Source of the DNA: Streptomyces sp. NBC_01551
GTDB lineage: Bacteria > Actinomycetota > Actinomycetes > Streptomycetales > Streptomycetaceae
Direction of reading: 5' to 3'
Length of the DNA stretch: 64,000 nucleotides
Assembly (NCBI RefSeq): GCF_026339935.1
Contig: NZ_JAPEPX010000001.1
Span: forward strand, 3,362,001 to 3,426,000
Shown: in pieces, positions 16,702-25,208 of the stretch
How the letters are laid out: every line of letters begins with the position of its first letter
Position numbering within the stretch: position 1 is the first letter of the stretch
Notes under the pieces: generated by a model
What the model was told of the DNA's origin: nothing
Seen by the model: only the letters and a program-made list of their open reading frames with translations
The model's database searches: none
Position numbers and translations under genes: made by a program

Positions 16702-17309
16702 GGGACGGGCTGGTCCGCACGCTCCGCGAGCACGGCTGCGAGGTGGTCGCGGCCGTCGACAACGGCCCCGCCCTGCTGCGCGCGCTGCTGGAGCTGGACC
16801 CGGACGTGGCGGTGGTCGACGTACGCCTGCCGCCGACCTTCACGGACGAGGGCCTGAAGGCGGCGCTTCAGGCCCGCCGCGAACGGCCGGGGCTGCCTGT
16901 CCTGGTGCTCTCGCAGTACGTGGAACAGCTCTACGCCAACGAACTGCTCGCGGACGGAGCCGGATCGGTGGGCTACCTGCTCAAGGACCGCGTCACCGAC
17001 ACCGGCCAGTTCGTGGACGCGGTCCGCCGCATCGCCGCGGGCGGCACGGTCATGGACCCGCAGGTCATCGCCAAACTGCTGCGCCGCGGCGACGCCCGCG
17101 GCCTGACGGGGGAGCTGACCCGCCGGGAGCACGACGTACTGGAGCTGATGGCCGAGGGGCGCTCCAACGCGGCGATAGCCGGCGGCCTGCACATCAGCGA
17201 GAGCGCCGTCGCCAAGCACACGGCGAGCATCTTCACCAAACTCCGCATCGCCCCCTCCCCGGACGACAACCGGCGCGTCCTCGCGGTCCTGGCGTACCTC
17301 AAACGCTGA
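16665..17309 (+). CDS. NarL/LuxR-family response regulator
   Basis: A 214-residue regulator with a receiver domain (acidic pair AED near residue 7, phospho-acceptor Asp in VVDVRLPPTF, Lys in YLLKDRV) and a C-terminal LuxR-type helix-turn-helix (LTRREHDVLELMAEGRSN, SESAVAKHTASIFTKL). GTG at 16665 lies behind GGAGA and overlaps the kinase gene by 37 bases. It forms a two-component system with the kinase and may regulate the CPBP gene and the secreted peptidase downstream. Links to the biosynthetic genes are not shown. Confidence 0.92.
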   Translation: MRVVLAEDLFLLRDGLVRTLREHGCEVVAAVDNGPALLRALLELDPDVAVVDVRLPPTFTDEGLKAALQARRERPGLPVLVLSQYVEQLYANELLADGAGSVGYLLKDRVTDTGQFVDAVRRIAAGGTVMDPQVIAKLLRRGDARGLTGELTRREHDVLELMAEGRSNAAIAGGLHISESAVAKHTASIFTKLRIAPSPDDNRRVLAVLAYLKR

Positions 17310-17326
17310 CGCGGCCGCCCCGGCGC

Positions 17327-17346
17327 GCCGGGGGTTAGCCCCCGGC
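17327..17346. terminator. Hairpin after the two-component operon
   Basis: An 8-bp perfect stem (GCCGGGGG with CCCCCGGC) around a TTAG loop lies 18 bases past the response regulator stop. It is a likely transcription end before the secreted peptidase gene. Confidence 0.55.
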
Positions 17347-17402
17347 AGGTGGCTCCGGGCTGCCGGATGGGGTGGTGGCGTTCCCTCAACAAGCATGGCC
17401 GC

Positions 17403-18947
17403 ATGACCACTTACGCCCCGCACACCCGCAAGGCCGCCCTCCTCGCCCTCGCCGCCGCGGCCGTCGCCACGGCGCTCACCGGTGTCAGCGCCCCGACGGC
17501 GCGGGCCGCGTCGGAGGCGCACGCCGCGTCGGAGGCGCACGCCGCGTCCGCGCCGCCGCTCGCCTGGAAGCCCTGCGCCAAGCCGGACGGCCCCGCCGCG
17601 CAGGAGTGTGCCGAGCTCCCCGTACCGCTCGACTACGCGGACCCGTACGGCCCGCGCGTCACCCTCGCCGTGTCCCGGCTGCGCAGCGACCGGCCCGTGG
17701 CGCGCCGCGGCACCCTGCTGGTGATCCCCGGCGGCCCGGGCGGCTCCGGCGTGCAGCGCCTGACGCAGAAGGGGAAGGCGCTGTCCGCGGAGCTGGCCGG
17801 CGCCTACGACCTCGTCGCCCTCGACCCGCGCGGAGTCGGCGGGTCCACGACGGCGAGCTGCGGGCTCGACCCGGCGGACCGGCGCCTGGACACCCTGCGG
17901 TCCTGGGCCGGTCCCGACGGGGAGACCGGCGAGAACGCGGCCCGGGCCCGCCGGGTGGCCGACGCCTGCGCCCGCAACGGGGGCGCGGTGCTGCGGAGCC
18001 TCACCACCGCCAACCAGGTCCGCGACATCGACCGCTTCCGGCAGGCGCTGGGCGAGCGGAAGCTGTCCGCCTGGGGCACCTCGTACGGCTCCTACGTGGG
18101 CGCCGTGTACGCGCAGGAGTACCCGCACCGCACCGACCGCTGGGTGCTGGACAGCGTCGGCGACCCCGACCCGGCGCGCCTGGCCCGCGGCTGGCTCGCC
18201 AACATGGCGCAGGCGGCGGACGACCGCTTCCCGGACTTCGCGGCCTGGGCGGCCGACCCGGCCCGCGACGCCGAGGGGCTGCGGCTTGCCGAACGCCCCG
18301 AGCAGGTACGCCCGTTGTTCCTGGAACTCGCGGCGCGACTGGACCGGGAGCCGATGGAGTCGGACGTCGCGGGCACGCCGCTGACCGGCAACCGGCTGCG
18401 CCAGGCGCTCCAGAACGCCCTCTACGGCGACGCCCTCTTCCCCGGGCTGGCCCGGCTCATGCGGGAGGCGGGGGACCCGGCGGCCCGGCCGGCGCTGCCA
18501 CCGGCGCTGGCCCAGCCGATGACGGACGCGGACGCGGCGGTGATGGTCGGCGTCATCTGCAACGACGTGCGCTGGCCGAAGGGGTCCGCCGGGTACGAGG
18601 AGGCCGTCGCCGCCGACCGGGCCGCGCACCCGCTGACGGCGGGCATGCCGGTGAACATCACCCCGTGCGCCTTCTGGAAGGACCGGCCGCAGGAGCAGCC
18701 GGTCCGGATCACCGCCGAGGGCCCGTCCAACGTCCTGGTGATCCAGAACCTCCGGGACCCGTCCACCCCGTACTTCGGCGCCCTGAAGATGCGCGAGGCA
18801 CTCGGCGCCCGCGCCCGCCTGGTCACGGTCGACCACGGCGGCCACGGCGTCTACCTGGGCAACGGCAACGCCTGCGGCGACCGCACGGTGACGGCTTTCC
18901 TGACGACGGGCCACCGCCCGGCGGGGGACACGCGGTGCCCCGCGTGA
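17403..18947 (+). CDS. Secreted S33 alpha/beta-hydrolase (tripeptidyl aminopeptidase-like)
   Basis: A 514-residue exported protein. It has a Tat/Sec-like signal (RKAALLALAAAAVATALTG, cleavage near ARA-AS), then a short EAHAAS tandem repeat, then an alpha/beta-hydrolase core. The nucleophile elbow is WGTSYGSYVGAVYA near residue 222. The oxyanion region VIPGGPGGSG, LVALDPRGVGGS, a catalytic Asp in QNLRDPSTPY and a His in VDHGGHGVY are visible. The cysteine-containing TAP-like C-terminal domain is typical of Streptomyces tripeptidyl aminopeptidases that clip N-terminal tripeptides outside the cell. It could process an exported peptide product, but such enzymes are also common general peptidases. 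Confidence 0.9.
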   Translation: MTTYAPHTRKAALLALAAAAVATALTGVSAPTARAASEAHAASEAHAASAPPLAWKPCAKPDGPAAQECAELPVPLDYADPYGPRVTLAVSRLRSDRPVARRGTLLVIPGGPGGSGVQRLTQKGKALSAELAGAYDLVALDPRGVGGSTTASCGLDPADRRLDTLRSWAGPDGETGENAARARRVADACARNGGAVLRSLTTANQVRDIDRFRQALGERKLSAWGTSYGSYVGAVYAQEYPHRTDRWVLDSVGDPDPARLARGWLANMAQAADDRFPDFAAWAADPARDAEGLRLAERPEQVRPLFLELAARLDREPMESDVAGTPLTGNRLRQALQNALYGDALFPGLARLMREAGDPAARPALPPALAQPMTDADAAVMVGVICNDVRWPKGSAGYEEAVAADRAAHPLTAGMPVNITPCAFWKDRPQEQPVRITAEGPSNVLVIQNLRDPSTPYFGALKMREALGARARLVTVDHGGHGVYLGNGNACGDRTVTAFLTTGHRPAGDTRCPA

Positions 18948-18970
18948 CGTGCCCGCCGGGGGTCAGCAGG

Positions 18971-20653
18971 TCATGCCCAGCCCTGCCCGCGCAGGACCCG
19001 GGGGACGTCCGGGGCGCGGTAGGCCGGGCCCTTGAGGACCTTGCCGTCCTCGCGCAGCTCCGGGCGGCCGTCGGGGCCCAGCTTGGACATGTTCGCCCGG
19101 TGGACCTCGGCGATGACCGCGTCCAGGTCGATGCCGTGCGCGATCGCCGTCCCGTACGCGATGTAGACGACGTCGGCCAGCTCGTGCGCGATGTGGTCGA
19201 GGCGGCCCTCGGCGCAGGCCTCCGCCAGTTCGGCGACCTCCTCCGCCAGCAGGTCCTGCCGGTGCAGCGACAGCGCGCGGGGGGTCTCGGCGGGCCGGTC
19301 CGGGGCGTCGAGCCCGAAGGCGTGGTGGAACTCGCGGACCAGCTCCTGTGCGGACGGGCCGGGCCGCGCGGCGGCGGCCGCCGCGTCCTTGTCGCCGGTC
19401 AGCAGGGTCAGGCCGAGCGTCCGCTCCAGCGCGGAGCGCAGCGCGGCGGCGCGGGCGGCGGCCGAGCGGCGGTCCGGGGCGCGCAGCACGAAGCGGGCCA
19501 CGGTCTGACCGGCGGCCACCGGCTCCCCGCACCCCGTGCGGTACGCCTCGAAGCCGATGACCTCCAGTACGTCGGGGGCCGCGTCCAGGGGGTCGAGGCG
19601 GGCGTCGGCGGGCAGCGTGCCGCCGTCGCGCGCGGTGACCGTGAAGACGGCCGTACAGCCGGGGAGTCCGTCCGGCACCGGTACGGGCCCGCCCTCCAGC
19701 AGCCGCAGCAGCGCCGCGTGGATGTCCTCGCCGGAGGCGTGCCGGTAGGCGCTCGGCAGTCCGCCGCCCATGACGCGCGGGTTGAACTCGACCAGGACGG
19801 GACCCCGGTCGGTGACCATGATCTCCAGGTGGAAGATCCCCAGGTCGGCGCCGATGGCGCGGCAGACGTCCCGCGCGTACGCGACGCAGTCGGCCGTCTG
19901 CGCCGCCGTGAGGTCCGCCGGGATGCACGAGCCCAGCTCCACCACCTCGTCGTCCGGGCTGCGGAACCGGCCGGAGACGCAGAACGGGAAGAACTCCCCC
20001 TCCCGCACGCCGATCTCGACGGACACCAGCCGGCCCGTCAGGAGCTCCTCGACCAGCACGCCCCGGGTGAACTGGGTGCGCCAGTGGTCCGGTACGGAGC
20101 CCTGCCCGGCCAGGATCGCGGCGGCCGCGCGCGCCGCCTGCCCGGCGTCGTACGCCACGTGGCACAGCAGGCTGGCACTGCCGGACGGGGGCTTGAGCAC
20201 CACCGGGTACCCGATGTGGGCCGCGGCGGCCAGTGCCCCGGCCTCGTCGGCGGCCAGGGCGTAGCGGGCGGAGGCCAGCCCGGCCGCCTCCAGCGCGGCC
20301 CGGCAGCGGTCCTTGCGGCGGGCCGTGAAGACGGCGTCGGGGGAGGTTCCGCGCAGTCCCAGCTCCCGGCACGCGGTGGCCACCGCCTCGGCGGCCAGCT
20401 CCTGGAACGTCACCGCCACGTCGACGGGCTCCTCGGCATGCACGGCGGCGAGCAGCGGCAGCACCACCTCGGGGTCCGTGGTGTCCACCCCGTCGATCAG
20501 CCGGTCCGCGGACTCGACGGTGCGCAGGTTCTCGCCGGTGAGCGCGTACTGGGTCACGGCGGGCTGTACGAAGGTCACCCGGTGACCGGCGGCCTTGGCC
20601 AGCCGGATCGCCGCGAGGGCCGGGGGATTGGCGTCGACGAATGCGATGTGCAC
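18971..20653 (-). CDS. ATP-grasp ligase fused to a MazG-like pyrophosphohydrolase domain
   Basis: A 560-residue two-domain protein. Residues 1-410 form an ATP-grasp carboxylate-amine ligase: the pre-grasp strand HIAFVDANP, the ATP lysine in YPVVLKPPSGSASLL, GVLVEELLTGRLVSVEIGV, and the metal/phosphate site FHLEIMVTDRGPVLVEFNPRVMGGG. Residues from about 455 match the MazG-like/phosphoribosyl-ATP pyrophosphohydrolase family: EEVAELAEACAEG, ELADVVYIAYGTAIAHGIDLD and NMSKLGPDGRP. GTG at 20653 lies behind AGGAG. It is the last gene of the 17-kb minus-strand operon, 80 bases after the LmbE gene. The ligase domain probably forms an amide bond in the pathway. The fused domain could remove pyrophosphate or hydrolyse a nucleotide. 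The combination is unusual to me. Confidence 0.85.
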   Translation of the reverse strand: MHIAFVDANPPALAAIRLAKAAGHRVTFVQPAVTQYALTGENLRTVESADRLIDGVDTTDPEVVLPLLAAVHAEEPVDVAVTFQELAAEAVATACRELGLRGTSPDAVFTARRKDRCRAALEAAGLASARYALAADEAGALAAAAHIGYPVVLKPPSGSASLLCHVAYDAGQAARAAAAILAGQGSVPDHWRTQFTRGVLVEELLTGRLVSVEIGVREGEFFPFCVSGRFRSPDDEVVELGSCIPADLTAAQTADCVAYARDVCRAIGADLGIFHLEIMVTDRGPVLVEFNPRVMGGGLPSAYRHASGEDIHAALLRLLEGGPVPVPDGLPGCTAVFTVTARDGGTLPADARLDPLDAAPDVLEVIGFEAYRTGCGEPVAAGQTVARFVLRAPDRRSAAARAAALRSALERTLGLTLLTGDKDAAAAAARPGPSAQELVREFHHAFGLDAPDRPAETPRALSLHRQDLLAEEVAELAEACAEGRLDHIAHELADVVYIAYGTAIAHGIDLDAVIAEVHRANMSKLGPDGRPELREDGKVLKGPAYRAPDVPRVLRGQGWA

Positions 20654-20733
20654 GAACGGGGCTCCTGGGGCTGCTGTCGTGAGGGTGGGCGGCGGACCGG
20701 GGCGGGCCGCGGCCGGGCCGCCGGGTGGCGGGT

Positions 20734-21495
20734 TCAGCGGTAGTGGATCACGCCGTCGCGCTCGCGGTACGGGTCCCGGTGGAACAGCTCGAACGCGACG
20801 GCGGGTCGGCCGCCGTAGCGGGACCCGGCCGCCGCGAGGTTGCGGCCGAGGAAGCCCCGTACGTAGGCCTCGGGCTCCTCGTCGGTCAGGTCCTCCAGAT
20901 AGGTGGCGTGCGCGAGCACGGTCTTGACCCCGCGCTCCACCGCCCAGGTCACGTCCACGGCATGCGTGGGGTAAGGGGAGTTGGCGACGGCCTGCCAGCG
21001 CACGCCCTCCCACGGCTCCAGGCCCTCCTGCGCGAAGAGGTGGCGGTTGGCCGCGTCGGCGGGGGCGTCCAGCGCGGCCCGGCCCACGTTGCGGTGGTCG
21101 GGGGTGTTCCAGGAGACGCCGCGCCAGTGGTCGTGGTGGTTGAGGGTCAGCACCAGTTCCGGGCGGTGCCGGCGGATCGCGTGGGCGAGGTCGCGGCGCA
21201 GCGCGGGGCCGTGCTCGATCAGCCCGTCCGGGTGGTCGAGGAACTCCACCGTGGTGACCCCGGCGACGGCCGCGGCGGCGCGCTGCTCCGCCTCGCGGAC
21301 CGACTTGGCCTTCTCGGTGTCCATGCCGTCGATGCCGCACTCGCCCCGGCTGGCCATCAGGTAGACGACCTCCTTGCCCTGGTCGGTCCAGGTGGCGACG
21401 GCGGATCCGGCCGCGTACTCGACGTCGTCGGGGTGGGCGACGATGGCGAGGGCCCGGGTCCAGTCCGTCGGCATGTCCAGAAGTCGTTCGGTCAC
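20734..21495 (-). CDS. PIG-L/LmbE-family zinc deacetylase
   Basis: A 253-residue hydrolase with the zinc motif AHPDDVEYAAG near residue 20, SRGECGIDG, and the distal NHHDHWRGVSWNTPDHRNVGRAALDA region supplying the third ligand. Family members remove acyl groups from amino sugars or cleave mycothiol conjugates. GTG at 21495 sits behind AAGGAATC and overlaps the MFS stop (GTGA). In this cluster it may remove a protecting acyl group late in the pathway, or release a thiol adduct. The substrate is not evident. Confidence 0.87.
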   Translation of the reverse strand: MTERLLDMPTDWTRALAIVAHPDDVEYAAGSAVATWTDQGKEVVYLMASRGECGIDGMDTEKAKSVREAEQRAAAAVAGVTTVEFLDHPDGLIEHGPALRRDLAHAIRRHRPELVLTLNHHDHWRGVSWNTPDHRNVGRAALDAPADAANRHLFAQEGLEPWEGVRWQAVANSPYPTHAVDVTWAVERGVKTVLAHATYLEDLTDEEPEAYVRGFLGRNLAAAGSRYGGRPAVAFELFHRDPYRERDGVIHYR

Positions 21496-22814
21496 GGTGA
21501 TTCCTTGTGGGTGGTGGGTACGGGGCGGGGGACACCCGCCGGGACGCCGCCGGGCGTCCCGGCGGGCGGATGGAAGAGGAGAGCGGGCAGCAGGGTTCCG
21601 GTGAGGAGGCAGAGCGCCCCCGCTCCGAGGAACACCGCGCCCGTCCCCAGGCGTTCGGCGGCGACGCCGCCCAGCAGCGCGCCGAACGGGGAGACGCCGA
21701 GGATCAGCCACCGGTACAGGGCGTTGACCCGGCCGAAGAGCGGGGCCGGGATGCTCGACTGGCGGTACGACATGCTGGTGACGTTGAGCTGCACGCTCAG
21801 CGCCCCGTAACAGGCCATCGCGGCGAGCGCGGCGACGACGCTCGGCACCGCGATCGTGGCGTGGGCGAGTCCCGCGGCGGGCGCGCAGCACATCAGGACG
21901 CGCCGCGCCCCGAACCGCCGCAGCAGGTGCGCGGCCGCCGTGCCCGCGAGCAGCCCGCCGACGGCGGGGGCCGCCGCGACGAGGCCCATGGCCGACTCGG
22001 GCAGTCCGAGCCGCCCGGGGGCCACGACCCACAGCGGCAGCATCGTGGTGACCGCCGCGAAGGCCAGGTTCCCGGACGCGGCCACCGCGGCCAGGCCCAG
22101 CAGGTCGCGGCGGTGCCTCAGGTGCGCCGCGCCCTCGCGCAGCTCGCGCCGCATGGACCGGTCCGGGACGGGCGCGCCGGCCGGCGGCGGAGCGGGCAGC
22201 CGCCGCCGCAGGACCTCCAGACCCGCCAGCGTGGTCACGTAGAGCACGGCGGCGACCGCCATCCCGGTGCCGGGGCACGCCGCGAGCAGGCCGCCGAGCG
22301 CGGGGCCGGCGAACTGGGCGGTCAGCAGCTGGCCGGTCTGGAGCCGCGCGTTGGCCCGGGGCAGCTGCGCGCGGTCCGCCAGGTGCGGCACCAGCGACTG
22401 CGCCGCGAGGTCCACGAAGGTGCCGCAGACACCGACGAGGAACGCGCCGGCCGCCAGCCCCCAGACGGGCAGCAGCCCGCACCAGGCGAGCACGGACAGG
22501 GCCACGACGAGCGGCAGCCGGGCCGCCGAGGCCCGCCGCAGCAGGCGCAGCGGCGGCAGCCGGTCGACGACCACCCCCGCCGGCAGCGTCATCAGCAGCC
22601 ACGGCGCGCGCAGCGCGACGCCGACGGCGGCGACGGCGAGGGGGGAGCCGGTGAGGGACAGGGCGAGCAGTGGGACGGAGACGAGGTAGACGCCGTCAGC
22701 GAGGCCGGAGGCGAGAACGGCGATCCGGAACAGTCCGAACCGGCGGCCGAGCCCGGTTCCGCCGGCCCCGGGTGCGGGGGATCCGGGTGTGTGGGCCTCG
22801 TATGCGTGGGCCAC
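21492..22814 (-). CDS. MFS exporter
   Basis: A 440-residue membrane protein with about 12 hydrophobic segments and the MFS pattern of two six-helix halves. A short basic loop lies between helices 2 and 3 (AGVVVDRLPPLRLLRR, the A-motif region) and a longer central loop with charged residues follows the sixth helix. GTG at 22814 follows GGGGAG, which also overlaps the stop of the preceding gene. It resembles macrolide/antibiotic exporters of actinomycetes and is a good candidate for product export or self-resistance. Confidence 0.88.
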   Translation of the reverse strand: MAHAYEAHTPGSPAPGAGGTGLGRRFGLFRIAVLASGLADGVYLVSVPLLALSLTGSPLAVAAVGVALRAPWLLMTLPAGVVVDRLPPLRLLRRASAARLPLVVALSVLAWCGLLPVWGLAAGAFLVGVCGTFVDLAAQSLVPHLADRAQLPRANARLQTGQLLTAQFAGPALGGLLAACPGTGMAVAAVLYVTTLAGLEVLRRRLPAPPPAGAPVPDRSMRRELREGAAHLRHRRDLLGLAAVAASGNLAFAAVTTMLPLWVVAPGRLGLPESAMGLVAAAPAVGGLLAGTAAAHLLRRFGARRVLMCCAPAAGLAHATIAVPSVVAALAAMACYGALSVQLNVTSMSYRQSSIPAPLFGRVNALYRWLILGVSPFGALLGGVAAERLGTGAVFLGAGALCLLTGTLLPALLFHPPAGTPGGVPAGVPRPVPTTHKESP

Positions 22815-22818
22815 GGCG

Positions 22819-24129
22819 CTACTCCCCGGCCAGCAGGACGGAGTTCATGACCGCGCCCTGGTGCGCCCCGAGCACCGGCCCGGAGCCCGGGGTCCCGTGC
22901 CGTACGAGGACTCCCGAGGGCCGCAACCGGTACAGGAACGGGCCCAGGACGAAGGGGACCTCGGCGTCGGCGCTCTCACCGGTCGCGGCGTCCGCGAAGC
23001 GCATGGGCACCGGATCGGGGTCCACGCGCCGTTGCAGCACCTGGAGGGGGGCCCGCCGCAGCGCGGCCTGCCACTGCTCGGCGCTGACCGCCGCGCCGAT
23101 GACGACGCCGGAGCCGCCGAACCCGTCGGCGGGCTTGAGGACCCAGTCGGCCCGGTCGGCGGGGGGCACGGCCGCGGCCCGCTCCGCACAGCGCGTCCGG
23201 GGTATGTGGGCGTGGACGAACTCCCGCTCCTGCGCGTCCAGTTCGTCCACGTCGTCCCAGACCCAGGCCAGCGTCCGCTTGTTCGTCAGAAGCATCGTGG
23301 CCTCCGGCGTGAACATCCGTACGGTCCGGGCCGCGAGGGCCCGGGCCAGGGCCGTCAGTCCCGGCCCGGCGGGCTGGCCGTGGCTGACGAACGGCCGGAA
23401 CACCGCGTCGACGGCCCGGCCGCCGGCCAGCAGGCGGCCGTCCCGGTCGTTCGCCAGGCCGTCCAGGGGGTGCGCGAACATCTCCATGCCGTGGCGGCGG
23501 GCGTGGCGGAAGACGGGCGCGAGCCAGTCCGCGAACCGCTCGGGGTCCTTCAGCGCGGGCAGCAGGCCCACGCCGAAGTGCGGGTACACGACGGCGGCCC
23601 CCGCCCCCGCTCCGGTACGGGGTCCGAGGAACGCCCGGACGGCGCGGGCCCTGGCCTCCACCGCCGAAGGCGGCGCCGACAGTCCCGGCCGGCGGCCGTG
23701 GCCGTGGATCCCGTGGAGCGCGTAGTGCCCGAGGAACCGCGTGGCGATCAGGTCCGACTGCTGGACCCCGCCCAGCGCCCCGTCGACGTTCAGCTCCACG
23801 AAGCGCGGCACTCCGCGTTCCATCAGGATGTCGGGCCGGATCGCCTCCAGCAGCCGCTCGTCCAGGGGCTGTTCACGGTCCAGGAGCGGAAAGTGCTCCG
23901 GCGGCGAGCCGAGCGCCGCCAGCAGCTCTCCCGCCGTCCGGGCGCGCCGACGGCAGGCCGCGAGCACCAGCCGCGCGGCCCGTACGGTCAGCTCCCCGAG
24001 GCGCGCGTGCCCCGAGGGGCTCAGCAGCAGCGGGCGCAGCGGCCGCCACGGCCCGTCGGCGCCGTGGACCCCGTCGAGCAGCGCGGCCGCGAGGTCGTCG
24101 CGCGCCGGCGCCGGGGCGGTGGTGATCAC
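22819..24129 (-). CDS. ATP-grasp-like ligase, circularly permuted type (tentative)
   Basis: A 436-residue protein. It has ELNVDGALGGVQQSDLI near residue 120, a long middle part with VVYPHFGVG and NKRTLAWVWDD, and a glycine-rich nucleotide stretch WVLKPADGFGGSGVVIGAA near residue 335 resembling the ATP-grasp lysine and loop. The order of elements suggests a glutathionylspermidine-synthase-like or circularly permuted ATP-grasp enzyme, which would ligate a carboxylate to an amine. GTG at 24129 overlaps the aminotransferase stop (GTGA). It probably works with the DapF-like and PLP enzymes just upstream on an unusual amino acid. Family placement is less sure than for the ATP-grasp at 18971-20653. 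Confidence 0.7.
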   Translation of the reverse strand: MITTAPAPARDDLAAALLDGVHGADGPWRPLRPLLLSPSGHARLGELTVRAARLVLAACRRRARTAGELLAALGSPPEHFPLLDREQPLDERLLEAIRPDILMERGVPRFVELNVDGALGGVQQSDLIATRFLGHYALHGIHGHGRRPGLSAPPSAVEARARAVRAFLGPRTGAGAGAAVVYPHFGVGLLPALKDPERFADWLAPVFRHARRHGMEMFAHPLDGLANDRDGRLLAGGRAVDAVFRPFVSHGQPAGPGLTALARALAARTVRMFTPEATMLLTNKRTLAWVWDDVDELDAQEREFVHAHIPRTRCAERAAAVPPADRADWVLKPADGFGGSGVVIGAAVSAEQWQAALRRAPLQVLQRRVDPDPVPMRFADAATGESADAEVPFVLGPFLYRLRPSGVLVRHGTPGSGPVLGAHQGAVMNSVLLAGE

Positions 24130-25208
24130 AGGGCGGCCCGCTCGCCGTCGAGCAGGGCCCCGATCCGCTCCAGGCCCTCCCGCAGGACGGGTTCCTCGCG
24201 GGCGAACGTGATCCGCAGCCCGTGTTCGGCGCCGAACACCTCGGCGGGCATCAGCAGTACGCGGGTCTCGGCGAGCACCCGGCGGCAGAACTCCAGGGAC
24301 GGGGTCTGCCCCGCCAGCTCCAGCCACGCGAACGGCGTCCCCTCCGGCTCCAGCAGCCGCACCCGGTCCGCGTGCCGGGCCGCCCACGCGCGCAGCAGCG
24401 CGCCGCCCCGGGAGGTCAGCCGCCGGTAGCGCTCCAGGTGGGGCTCGCGCCGTTCCAGGACGTCCGCGGCCAGCCGCTCGGTGAGGACGGAGTTGGAGAT
24501 GGTGGTGAGGTGCTTGTGCTCCATCGCCGCGCGCACCACGTCGGCGGGCCCGCACATCCAGCCCGTCCGGAGCCCGGGGAACCCGTACACCTTGGACACG
24601 CTGGAGACCGAGACCGCCCGCTCGTACCGGCCGAGGAGGGAATCGGCACCGAGGTCCACGACGTACTCCTCGTCGAGCACGAGGTGGCCGCCGTGTGCCC
24701 GCAGCGCCGCCGTCAGTCCGGCCGCGTCGATGTCGGCGGCGCGCCGCCCGGTCGGGTTGCAGGGCGAGTTCAGGATCACGGCCCGGGTCCTCGGCCCGAC
24801 CAGCGTCGCGGCGCGCGCGACGTCCGGCCGGCCGTCGGGCGTGGCGGCGACGACGTCGACGCGGCAGCCGAGCGCGGCCGGGACGCTGTGGGCCTGCTGC
24901 CAGCCGGGGGCGAAGACCACGACGTGGTCGCCGGGCCGCAGCAGGACCCGGTACAGGAGGTACAGGGCTTCCTGGGCGCCGTGGGTGATGCCGACCTCGT
25001 CGGGGTCCCGCCCGTACATCGCGGCGACGATGCTCCGCAGCCCGGCGCCGCCGCGGTCGCTGCCGTAGTCCAGCACCAGGTCGGCGGGCAGGGTGAGGTC
25101 GGCGACCCGGCCGCAGGCCATGTTGCTGTCGCCGAGGTTGATGTCGTGGCGGCCCTTGGCGTCCTCGAAGACCCAGCGCCGCATCGGGTACGTGGCGGCG
25201 CCGGTCAT
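24126..25208 (-). CDS. PLP enzyme, class I/II aminotransferase fold
   Basis: A 360-residue PLP protein. It shows GAQEALYLLYRVLLRPGD (cofactor phosphate region), NSPCNPTGR, LDEEYVVDLG and the internal aldimine lysine near residue 204 (SVSSVSKVYGFPGLRTGW). The subgroup includes VioD-like capreomycidine synthases, which cyclise beta-hydroxyarginine, as well as ordinary transaminases. ATG at 25208 overlaps the DapF-like stop (ATGA). With an upstream 2-oxoglutarate dioxygenase, a haem-oxygenase-like oxidase and a DapF homologue, it may transform an oxidised amino acid by elimination/cyclisation or transamination. Confidence 0.85.
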   Translation of the reverse strand: MTGAATYPMRRWVFEDAKGRHDINLGDSNMACGRVADLTLPADLVLDYGSDRGGAGLRSIVAAMYGRDPDEVGITHGAQEALYLLYRVLLRPGDHVVVFAPGWQQAHSVPAALGCRVDVVAATPDGRPDVARAATLVGPRTRAVILNSPCNPTGRRAADIDAAGLTAALRAHGGHLVLDEEYVVDLGADSLLGRYERAVSVSSVSKVYGFPGLRTGWMCGPADVVRAAMEHKHLTTISNSVLTERLAADVLERREPHLERYRRLTSRGGALLRAWAARHADRVRLLEPEGTPFAWLELAGQTPSLEFCRRVLAETRVLLMPAEVFGAEHGLRITFAREEPVLREGLERIGALLDGERAAL

